Shown: positions 55,243 through 64,000 of the stretch, one piece after another | Layout of the letters: every line of letters begins with the position of its first letter | Position numbering within the stretch: position 1 is the first letter of the stretch | NCBI GenBank assembly: GCA_914767885.1 | Contig: CAJZBQ010000017.1 | Span: 62,001 to 126,000, forward strand | Reading direction: 5' to 3' | DNA: 64,000 bases | Source of the DNA: Blepharisma stoltei | Taxonomy: Eukaryota; Ciliophora; Heterotrichea; Heterotrichida; Blepharismidae | Program-made: the position numbers and the translations under genes | The notes under the pieces: model-generated | The model's input: only the letters and a program-made list of their open reading frames with translations | Database searches by the model: none | Told to the model about the DNA's origin: nothing

Positions 55243-56856
55243 ATGAAGATGTAAATTTTAACTCAGCTCATATTTCTATTGTTTAGCTGTCACAGCCTCT
55301 TTATCTTCGTTCTTATTTGGTAGATTTTATTAAGGCTACCATGCAGGAATTCTCAACCCTTTTTTAGCAAGACTTCATCATGACAGTCCAAACAAATTTC
55401 TCTTCCAAATATGAATGCCATTTGGAGCTATTTTTGGCTGCTTTTTGGGAGCTTGAATAAGCGGCTCTTTTGGAAGATTAAAGGCTTTTCTATGTAGCGA
55501 TATCCTTAATATTATTGGTTCAGGAATTGTATGATATAAATAGTGCACCGTTAGTATCATTTTCTGAATAGGTAATGGCAAATTTCCCAGCTATAGAGAT
55601 GATGCCAACTACTTTACACCTCTATTTGACATTGGCCACTTCATATGTGGCCTCAACTCAGGAATTTCAAGTTTTTTAGTTCCCCTTTACAGTATTTTCT
55701 ATTTAGTCAGAGAGCTAACCCCTATAGAAACCTATAACAGTTTAGCAGCCATGAACCAAGTTATGATCACTCTAGGCATTTTAATTTCTTACTGTCTAGG
55801 AACTTTAGCCTGCCAAACCCACTCAGCCTTTACAAATGCCCTAGCTTTTTCATTCCCAATTGCTATATCTCTCCTACACCTATTTTTAATGTACTGAAAA
55901 TTTGATAACGAAACTCCGACTTATCTGTGAATGTCTAACCGTCGCCAAGACGCTATAGCATTAATGAGTTGGCTTTATTATAATCAAGACTTAAAAGATT
56001 CCTTTGGGAATATTATTGACCCGAACCCTGATCAGGAAAACAAAGTAGTCAGTTATAAAGACTTATTTACAATGGAAACCCATAAGCGTGGGCTAAAACT
56101 TGGCTGCACAGTAGCGATTTTGCAGCAGTTTACAGGAATTAATATGATTATATACCATTCGACAGCTTTGATGGAAAAATCAGACTCAAGCCAAAGCTCG
56201 CGTGACTATTTTACTATTCTTTTTGGGATTATTAATTGAAGTTCAGCCTTTCTGATAGTGTATTTCCTTTATCACAAAGGCAAAAAACAGATGCTAGAGA
56301 TTGGAGCAGTGGGGATGGGCTGCTGCTATATTATTCTGCTCATTTTAGAGCCGATCAGCATTTATGAAGATAACCAAGTCTTAATTGGAACGAAAATAGC
56401 AATAATTGCTGTTTTCATGTTTTTCTTTGAAATTTCAATAGGCCCGATTATGTGGCTTTATAATGCTGATATTTTGTGTGACAAAGGGATTGCAATCACT
56501 AGTGCAGTCACATGGACACTTACTACGTTTGTTGTCGCTTTGGTAGGTTTCGACAGTTTTTTTGAAGCATCAAACTGATGGTGGGAGTTTTTGTACGCGT
56601 TTTTCTTATTTTTCTGTGGGGTGGTATAATACCTCGTCCTATTTTTATAGGAATTCCAGACCCAAAATCCATTTTGACATGTGAAGGTCTAAAAATATTA
56701 GACTTCTCTTGTCAAAATGGATTTTATATTTACGGACCCTTGGATAAAAGGCCAAACTCTATAAGATTTATTTAGCTATTCTTCTTTTCTAGGGCATATG
56801 TAGTAGAAAGGACCCAGCTAAACGAGAAAGCTGACGAAAAAGACACGACTTCATAA
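55243..56856 (+). CDS. MFS sugar transporter (GLUT/sugar porter family)
   Basis: Exons 55243-55250, 55267-55319, 55335-55528, 55544-56626 and 56779-56856 give 471 residues with ~12 hydrophobic segments. Family marks: FGYHAGILNP in helix 1, GRLKAF after helix 2, GLNSGISSFLVPLY and LQQFTGINMIIYHS in helix 7. It carries hexoses or related sugars across a membrane; substrate not predictable. Three micro-introns and one IES must be removed to obtain it, and the total length divides by three only when all four are taken out. Several TGA are Trp. Confidence 0.9.
55251..55266 (+). other. 16-nt intron
   Basis: gtaaattttaactcag; joins the ATG exon (MKI) to SYFYCLAV. Confidence 0.85.
55320..55334 (+). 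other. 15-nt intron
   Basis: gtagattttattaag; joins SFLFG to YHAGILNP and removes a stop in the frame. Confidence 0.9.
55529..55543 (+). other. 15-nt intron
   Basis: gtatgatataaatag; removes an in-frame TAG and joins IIGSGI to CTVSIIF. Confidence 0.9.
56627..56778. mobile_element. 152-bp TA-bounded IES near the transporter 3' end
   Basis: TA at 56625-56626 and 56777-56778. An inner stem aaaatccattttgaca faces tgtcaaaatggatttt. Removal gives CGVVFFFSRAYVVERT and the natural TAA; without it the frame stops at once. Confidence 0.85.
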
Positions 56857-56906
56857 TATTAATATCAGCCATTTTAACATAATTTCCTTACGTTAAAATT
56901 TGAATA

Positions 56907-59005
56907 ATGTCAAATGTCCTTGAGTTTCAATTGCTTAAAGCAGAAGGACCATGGAATACAGAGACACTGGGGTGCTATATTTCAGTAGAAAACAGACTTT
57001 TAGATGTTATCACGCCGATAAACCTCGGTAACGAAAATATTGTGGATTTACCTGTCACTGGGACTGTAAGATTATCAATCAAAGAAATGAGCAACGATGA
57101 CAGCTGCTACGGCAGTGTCAGTTTTTCAGTGGAAAAGGTGCCTTATAATACCACAATTTGACTCCCAATATTTACTAATAAGTCTGAAGACTTTTTAAGC
57201 GAAGTTCCGGAATCAACAAAAAGCCCAAGATTATTAATATCAGTAGACAGCGTCATCAAAGAGAATTTAGAGTCAACGATGCCAAGAATTTCTCTCTGTG
57301 ATAAAAATGCGTCTTATGACGAGTACAATGAAGATCTAGACGCGTCCATTACTTCAAGCTCAAAGTCTCCCGAAAGTCCAATCCATGATACTTTTTCTAT
57401 AGACCCAGACACTTCAGTTACAGAAAATTCAGATAAGCTGCGGGTTTTATATAACTCCCTCCCCTCCGTGAGTGAACAAATAAAATTTTGTTCACTAACT
57501 GAGGGGGGTTTAATTTTTTTTTCGAAATTTAAAAAAATCCTAATTCGCAAAAATTTGAAAGCAAATATTAATTTAATTTATAAAATTTATGTGTTTTAAA
57601 AAGCAATTCGTTTTAAAATTAAACAGAATTAGCTCTAGACATCATTATACTAATTATCATTTATATATCAAAATTTTTTTCCATAAAAAATTTTTGTTCA
57701 CTCACGGAGGGTGGGTATTTGGCAAAAAATAGGATTTTTTTCTAATGGTTTTGTTCACTCACGGAGGGGGGGAGTAAGAAACAGATTGCGTTAACCCAGG
57801 AACTCACACATCAGCTGAACTTGTGCCAAACCCAGCTTAAGTTTGAGCAAGACAGAAGGGAGTCGCAGGATTCACGAATTATCAAAATTTCTCAAGAATT
57901 TGAAGAAGCCATGGAGACGTCTCAAACCAGAGAAAATTCTTTGCTAAAGCTATTAGAGCAAAAAGATATAGAAATTACAGAAGCTATGAATGAAATCACA
58001 AGGCTTCAAGGGGCAACTAGATCGCTGGAAGGAGAAAAGAAGCAATTAAGCGACTTCTCTACAAGGATACAAGCAGAAATTACGACAGCCAAGCTTAGCG
58101 AGCTTAAAAAAGAGCTTTTAATGACTAAAGAGAACTTAGTTGAGTCAGAAAGGCGGAGAAAAGAACTGCAAAATATGCTGGAAAGCATAGGAAATGAATG
58201 AAACAAAAACTGTGATAAAGAAAATGAAAGCTATAAAGAATTGCAAGGGAAAAACAAAGAATTGGAAGCAAAAATAGAAAATTTAGAAAAAATAAGTAAA
58301 GAAAAAGATGAAAAAATGAGAAGTTTTGAGAAAAATGGGGAAGAAAAAGAAAAGGAAATTGAAGAGCTGAAGGTTGGAAAAGAGAAATTAGAAGAGCATG
58401 TGAAATATTTGACTATGAAATTGGTAGCTGCAGATGGAGAAAAACAAGCTTTAGCGAGCGGACTTTTAGAGTCCCAAAATGAGCTGCAGAAACTGCAAAG
58501 CTCTTTTCTCCATAGCTTAGTCCAAGATACCCTCCGTCGGCACAAGTTCCGTGGCACTTTGACAAAAATCCAAAATAACTTGTACTCGATTAATGGCAAA
58601 GATTTTTACCTCCAAGCTCATAATAACCAGGTCGTGGTAAAAATTGGGGTCAATCTAATAGCTCTTGAAGATTTTTTGCAATTATCAAACCCAGTTGACT
58701 ATCCTATTTCGCTTGATAATGAAGACTCCTTTAATTCCCATCATTTAATGACATTCTTTTCACCTCCTAGTTCAGATGTAAATACCCCTCGTGCTGTATA
58801 TGACAGAAAAACGTCGATTTCTACTAGTGATTCTATAAAACAAAACAAAGAAAACGACCAGAAATCTCATGTGAAAATCTCTCCATTGTCTAGGTTTTTC
58901 AAGCCGACGATTTCTTCACAGAGTAAAATCCGGACAAGTTTGGAAAAATCTCCACTTGCACAAAGGAATTCGAAATCAGCAGAAAGAAAAAGGCCTTTTA
59001 AATAA
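56907..59005 (+). CDS. C2-like plus coiled-coil protein
   Basis: Exons 56907-57454 and 57778-59005 give 591 residues. Residues 1-~115 (VLEFQLLKAEGPWNTETLGC to SFSVEKVPYNTTIWLPIF) have the beta pattern of a C2 domain. Then comes an acidic Ser-rich linker, a long coiled coil (QIALTQELTHQLNLC onward), a short conserved-looking segment (LYSINGKDFYLQAHNNQVVV) and a basic tail. It resembles axonemal or basal-body C2/coiled-coil proteins; family not fixed. Two TGA are Trp. The join gives KLRVLYKKQIALT. Confidence 0.75.
57455..57777 (+). mobile_element. class B insert, TAA repeats, sense
   Basis: TAA at 57452-57454 and 57775-57777. Left hairpin ctccgtgagtgaacaaa with its inverse and G-run; two inverted cores at the right (ttgttcactcacggagg twice). 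Well preserved; matches the inverted copies at 5742 and 52708. Confidence 0.92.
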
Positions 59006-59953
59006 ATTATGTAAATTCTATTAATCTTTTATAATTGATTTTATAGGAAAAACAATCATTTTAATTGGCAATTGTTTTGGTCCATTGTTTAAATTGAATA
59101 GAAAGCAGAATTATAGAAAATATTATTTAAATAATTAAAAATAGCATTTTAAACTTTGGCAAAATTAAGAATATCTAGCTTATGCTATTAATGAATTAAA
59201 AGAGTTTAGTAACTTAATAAAATATTAATTTATCTATTTTAATCATTGGTTTGGTGGAAGTCGAGCGGAGATCTTTCCTCGCTGCTCCAGAGATCAAGCC
59301 AAAGCATTCATGTCCATAATCATGTGGAAAAGTACCGTAAAGTAGTAGAGTTTGTCATCAAGATATTCACTTTCACTTCAATTCCTTCTCTTTGAAGGCT
59401 AAGATATACCCCGTTCCCGGCTATAGATTGGGCTATGCCCGATCTTTGCCGGGAAACTCGGGGGGTTGTCTGTGTCACTTCGAGGTGACGAGTCAACTCC
59501 CCGAGTTGGCAGATAGCTACCATATAGTGATTTGCCAACTCGAGGAGTTGACTCGTCACCCCCAAAATTGACGCAGACAACTCCTCGAGTGTCCCGGCAA
59601 AGATTGGGCATAGCCCGATCTATAGCCGGGAACGGGCTATACAACTAAATTATTAGAAAAATCAAGCTAAAAGCTCACCTTACTGCTGACCTGATATCTT
59701 AATGCTAATTGGGAATTTTTAATCACTGGAGCCTAGTTTTTGCTAGCTCAATCATGGGCGATGAATTGGTCAATTATTAAATACTTGCAATAGCTCTGGC
59801 TAAGTAAAATGACATCAAGGTAAGCCACTTATGCAATAAAATAATATTTCTCGGATAGTTTTTTATAATATCTTTTGCTAATAGTAATAAGGGTTGAGAT
59901 TAATTAATATTTAATAAAAAACTGGTTTGCTTTATTAAACAATAAAAATTTCA
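59006..59953. other. intergenic region with a large palindrome
   Basis: Between two convergent genes. Apart from the palindrome at 59405-59641, only a short imperfect hairpin near 59258-59292 is seen. No gene supported. Confidence 0.45.
59405..59641. mobile_element. 237-bp nested palindrome, TA-flanked
   Basis: TATA at both ends. The outer arms (gttcccggctatagat against atctatagccgggaac) and long inner arms (gacgagtcaactcc against ggagttgactcgtc, ttgccaactcg) pair almost end to end. Same style as the TTC1 IES but different sequence. Confidence 0.9.
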
Positions 59954-62900
59954 TTAGAATAATATATAGTCATTTAAAGAGATCTCTCCGATGAATTTTA
60001 TGAGAATTTCTTCGAATTTTAATAAAAGTTCTTTTCTCCTATGAGAATGTATCAAGTTTTCTGCAAATGTTTCTATTTCTGTAATGAAATCATGGTAATC
60101 AAATTTTAAAGTTGCCATACTATAAATCATTTTACCTAGCGAAATAAAATTTGAAATCTCTCTATTTTCGGATAAATTATAGAAAGCTTCTATTTCATTT
60201 CTTATAAAAGGCACCAATTTAAATCCATTTTCGGTCTCCATAAATGATTTCGTAAAGTCATTATTTAAATTAATATCTGCATTTTTCAATACTTTTAAAA
60301 AATCTTTCATGAATGGCTCACATAAAAATTTCAATATCTCGTTTTCAGAATATTTTTGTTCAATTAAATCTCTAATAAATATTTCATCATATAATGAATT
60401 ATTTTTCATTTTTTCTGTTACCATTACAAGCTTACTTAGCATTTCTTGATCGTCATTTATATGGAGTAATTTAAAAGCTAATAGAATAGTTTTATTATTT
60501 TCCTTTGAAATTTTCAATCAGGTTTGAGCTTCTTTTTCATAAGGGATAAGCTCCATATGATTAGGATTAGATAATATTATTGCTCCAACATCTTTTTTAT
60601 CAGAGATAAGTGTTCCACTAATGATAATTTCTTTTTTAAAGTTGCCTCATATTTCAGGAGGACTCTTATAAATACAGTTACTGAAAATTCTATCCATATA
60701 ATTATATTTTTTTGGAAAATCAAAATTATTTTCCTGATTAAATTCTTCGGCTTCAAAACTCGATAGGTTCTCAACGCTATCAGGCCTATCTTTACCTAGG
60801 AAATTAAAAAATAGAAAATACACTGAATACATTCCAAGTCTTTCCCAATAGTTTTTATTAAACTTCCCCCTCCATGAGCGAACAAAACAATTAGAAAATC
60901 CCCGAAAACTCATCCTCCGTGATAATAAAATTTTTTAAATAGAAAAATTTTTATGGGAAAAAATTTTGATATATAAGTGATAACTAGTATCATGAAATCT
61001 CTAGCTAATTCTATTTTTAATTTTAAAAAAAATTGCGTTTTAAAACATAAATTTTTTAAATTAGATTAATTTTCGCCTTCCAATTTTCAAGAAGTGGAAT
61101 TTTTTAAATTCGGAAAAAATATTAACCCCTACCTGAGTACCTGAGGGAGCAGATTTTTTTGTTCGCTTACGGGGGCGGTGAGTAAGCATTTTTAAAATTA
61201 ATTCATGAAAATTTTGGTCATTTTTAGAATGAAGCAATTTCAATTTTCAAATTTGAGATAAAACTAATCCCAGAGAATAAATATCAGCATATCTTGGGTT
61301 AATAGTAATTTTTAAGTTTGGTTTTTTTTTTAAATTTTCGCGGGCTTCTGCAAGTTCAGGAGATATATAATAAGTTGTTCCTTTTAATAAATCATCTTTT
61401 GACTGGCTGTATGCAGAATTTCACTTTAACCCAAGTATAGTTATTCCGAAATCAGCGATTTTTGGGTTTCCTGTTTTAGTAATTAATATATTATGAGGCT
61501 TGATATCATGATGATAAACTTCCATTCTTTCTAAAATTGTAAACCCTTCAAGTATCTTCCCAATTGTATTGCAGCATTTTATTTCTGAGTAATTTACACT
61601 ATTTTCTATATCATATTGTAAAGATTTCTCGCATAGTTGCATTACTATTGAGAACGAATAAATAATTTCATTATTTATATTTATTTTTGACCAAAATGAT
61701 CCATAAAATTTCAAAAATACTTTATGTTTTCCTGAAAGCATGTGCAGAATATCTCTTTCTTTTTGGAATTTATATAATAAATCACGATTTTTGCAAGAAT
61801 AAGTTTTTACAGCTACTTCTTTTTGATTTGTAATGATTTTTGCTTTCCGGACCTTAACTTCCGGTGCTGAGAATTCATTTAAATGCAATATTATACCATA
61901 CCTAATTTCTTTTTGTGATGAAATTAACTTTGGATAAAATTTAAGCGGCTTGAATAGCTTAAAAATACCGAGCATTTGAAAATCCAAATATATCTCAGGG
62001 TCATCGATTATAATTTTTGACAAGATCTTCTGAATTTTATGAAAATTTTCGTCTTTATATTTTTGGCTTGATTGTTTATATTTTTTATATTTTTTCATTG
62101 CATCATTTAGTGCTATTCTTATTTCATTTGGATAATTTCCTAAATAATTTAAAAATAGATCTCTTTCTATTTTAAATCAATTCTTATCATATAAATCTTC
62201 ATTATTTAAGTATTCGCTCAAAGGCAAATATATCTCAAAAGCGAGCTTTGCAACAATCACAGTAGTAGGCGACTGATCCATATTGCTAAATCAGCCTAAA
62301 AATTTCTCTTTTTTATATCAGCTTGATTTTTTAATTATTTCATTTTCTTTAAATATTTTTGAGAAAAATGCAAACGCTTCTTTAAGTTTTGATCTTTTGG
62401 TCAATGGAATAGCCAGCCCAACTCATTCAAAAGCTGAAATTATCTTGAGGTTCCATTTTATATTTTTATATTTATATTTGAAATTTTTGCTAGCCAGCTC
62501 AGCTAATTCATCGTCTAATACATAAAACATCATACTTTTAAGCCGATTTATTTGGGCTAACCACTTTTGTGGGCTTTCTTCGATATCATTTTTCGTAATA
62601 ACATAAACTATTCGATGAATAATTTCTCGAATTGAATCTTCTCTAATAAAATAAGGGCATTTTTTGCTGATGTTTCAAAGCTTATCAATAGAAAACTCTA
62701 GCATTTCTGAATTAAAGGGATTAGAATACAAAGATACTTGAAAACAGCAAGACTCATATAATAAAATCGTAAGAGTGCGAGTTAACTTGTCTTGAGATTC
62801 ACATAATATTTATAATAAGCGCAGACATTTATATATTGCAGCCTTTATCTAATTTCATAGGAAATAGAAGTGCTGATTGATTAGAACGTTTATATACATT

Positions 62901-63069
62901 GTGAATAGGCATAAGTAAATACTTCGTTTTCTAGTTCCAAAAGATCTTTCAAGTCTTTGCTGCAATTAATAGAGATGATTTTTTGGAGAAGTGGGCTATC
63001 AATATTAGAAGCTTCTGGAATGAGCCTATCGTAAATTAATTCTGGAACATTGCTAAAGCTAAGATGCAT
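59954..63069 (-). CDS. divergent protein kinase, two inserts
   Basis: Exons 59954-60861, 61186-62808 and 62895-63069 give 901 residues. ~1-370 are helical and unrecognised. The kinase domain follows: AVKTYS (catalytic Lys), HHDIKPHN near residue 490 (first His replaces no catalytic residue), DFGITILG near 510 and SPELAEAREN. After the kinase comes ~300 residues of helical tail. Several TGA are Trp. Both joins keep frame (KMLNKNYWERLG, SQCILCESQDK). ATG 63069 is the first after an in-frame stop; a longer N-terminus via another micro-intron is possible. Substrate unknown. Confidence 0.75.
60862..61185 (-). mobile_element. class B insert in the kinase gene, TAA/TTA repeats
   Basis: Left cttccccctccatgagcgaac, right gttcgcttacgggggcggtgag then TAA (61183-61185). 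A diverged copy of the TCCGTGAGTGAACAAA subfamily; the hairpin end is at the right, so it is in the sense direction. Confidence 0.8.
62809..62894. mobile_element. 86-bp TA-bounded IES
   Basis: TA at 62807-62808 and 62893-62894; no clear TIR. Removal joins SQCI to LCESQDKL; without it, TAA codons close both frames. Confidence 0.65.
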
Positions 63070-63835
63070 ATCAGAATGATTAAATATGGAATTATTAGAA
63101 TGATGCTGGTAAATTTATGACATATTGAGAGATTATTTATATCTACACTTGAAAACAGACGAAAATTAGTACTTTAGAAGTCTTCGAATACTATCCTAAG
63201 AGAGAGCATATTGTCCAAAATTGCGCGATTATTTTAAAAACTGTAAACCGTTTATAGAGATAATTTGGTTTGGTGGGCAAAATACGATCTTCGAGGCTTA
63301 CTCTATACAGTGCAGTTAGAATCTATCCTTAGGGCTTAAAATAACTCAAAATTAATGATATGGACAAGTCCTGAGAATCTAAAACTGAGAAATAATTTTG
63401 ATTCTGAAGTTAAAACTATCAATTAATTATTTGGCTAATAATCTAATCAGTAACAGCCTAAGGTATGCCTGATCCTTGAGCTTTAGCAAAATTAAGGGTA
63501 AGCACTTGGGGCTTCAGAGAGGAAGACCCTTATCCGGAACTGTGCAGCTAAGCAAGCACACGTGTCTCGTGGTGCTATCTGGATAGGCTTTTGAAGTTGT
63601 TGAAGCTTAAAATTGCCCCTCCAGATAAAATGGTGTCGTAGGAATATCTAAAACTTTAACTTGGGACTTAAAAGGATGCCTAAATCATCCTGCTAAAAAT
63701 GATAAAACTGGAATTTGTAATTTTTATCGTCAGCTAACATGCTATAATATCCAAAAATAAGTAATGCTGAAGGAATATATAGCTGCATTATAGCAATAAA
63801 TTTCATTATAAATTCTATTAAATGGATGGTCAAGC
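63070..63835. other. intergenic, with a GC-richer patch
   Basis: No gene supported. 63440-63640 is GC-richer and contains gataaaatggtgtcg, similar to the SINE-like head, but no duplication or tail was found. Confidence 0.35.
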
Positions 63836-63839
63836 ACAG

Positions 63840-64000
63840 ATGCCAACCCCCCCACCCCCACCCCCCCAGTTTGGATGTATACATCACACCCCCACCTCTG
63901 TATGGATCACACCCCCCCCCCCCTGTATGGATCACACCCCCCGCCCCTGTATGGATCACACCCCCACCCCCCTTGCATCTATGGATCCCATCCACACCCC
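63840..64000 (+). repeat. C-rich minisatellite at the window edge
   Basis: Four to five irregular copies of ctgtatggatcacacc joined by C-runs with single A or G interruptions. Not a telomere: heterotrich repeats of the CCCTAACA kind are absent. It continues past the window. Confidence 0.85.

Noticed and set aside
59258-59300. Possible structured RNA or tRNA in the intergenic region
   Set aside because: One weak hairpin only; no tRNA arms or anticodon loop.
63840-64000. Telomere at the window end
   Set aside because: The repeat unit contains tgtatggatcaca and irregular C-runs; no CCCTAACA-type repeat.

Overview
The window looks like germline (micronuclear-type) DNA of a heterotrich ciliate close to Blepharisma. 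Three independent signs support this. (1) UGA is read as tryptophan: DDX10, the ELMO protein, MLH1, the M48 peptidase and others run through in-frame TGA and stop only at TAA or TAG. (2) Introns are 15 or 16 nt, GT...AG, and removing them restores frame. (3) Conserved genes are broken by AT-rich or palindromic inserts whose exact removal between short direct repeats (often a single TA) restores one reading frame. Restored lengths divide by three in every fully resolved case. These inserts behave as internal eliminated sequences (IESs). Genus, germline status and DNA-level excision are inferences from sequence; I saw no telomere, tRNA, rRNA or CRISPR array.

Layout. 1-4.6 kb: a partial PP2C phosphatase, decayed kelch-like paralog fragments, a terminal-inverted-repeat (TIR) element and AT-rich relics. 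4.7-15.1 kb: CCDC113-like ciliary protein, SIAH-type E3 ligase, two unknown genes, DDX10/Dbp4 helicase, MED14 (two inserts, two micro-introns), a basic protein and an M48 peptidase. 15.2-17.1 kb: a 1.84 kb TIR element filled with ~170 bp tandem repeats and carrying a nested insert. 17.6-30.7 kb: two tandem Rab-like GTPases, an ELMO protein, V-ATPase subunit c, dipeptidyl peptidase III (two inserts), a multispan membrane protein, F-box-like and START-like proteins and two coiled-coil genes. 31-45.2 kb: MLH1, a B-box/kelch/TPR gene, HOP2, a coiled-coil gene with several inserts, two hotdog thioesterases and a Cys-rich surface protein. 45.3-50.2 kb: a Polo-like kinase followed by two tandem partial copies of its polo-box region and TTC1. 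52-63 kb: a Lys/Glu-rich protein, a sugar transporter, a C2/coiled-coil protein and an unusual protein kinase. The last ~160 bp are a C-rich minisatellite.

Inserts fall into three classes. Class A: TA-flanked palindromic or MITE-like elements, commonly with TATAG...CTATA ends (TTC1, thioesterase, surface protein, coiled-coil gene). Class B: a family with poly-C/poly-G ends (CTCCCC...GGGGAG) and mostly 3-bp direct repeats. Its well-preserved members carry four copies of a core sequence; the core differs between subfamilies but matches itself within each element. Class C: 0.4-0.65 kb GC-rich SINE-like retroelements with target-site duplications and short repeat tails, inserted in DPP3, MLH1, PLK, the surface protein and coiled-coil genes, mostly antisense to the host gene.

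Genes are packed tightly (often under 100 bp apart) on both strands with no operon logic. Functions are housekeeping, ciliary, membrane and meiotic or mismatch repair. Their common feature is that many could not yield protein unless the inserts are removed.
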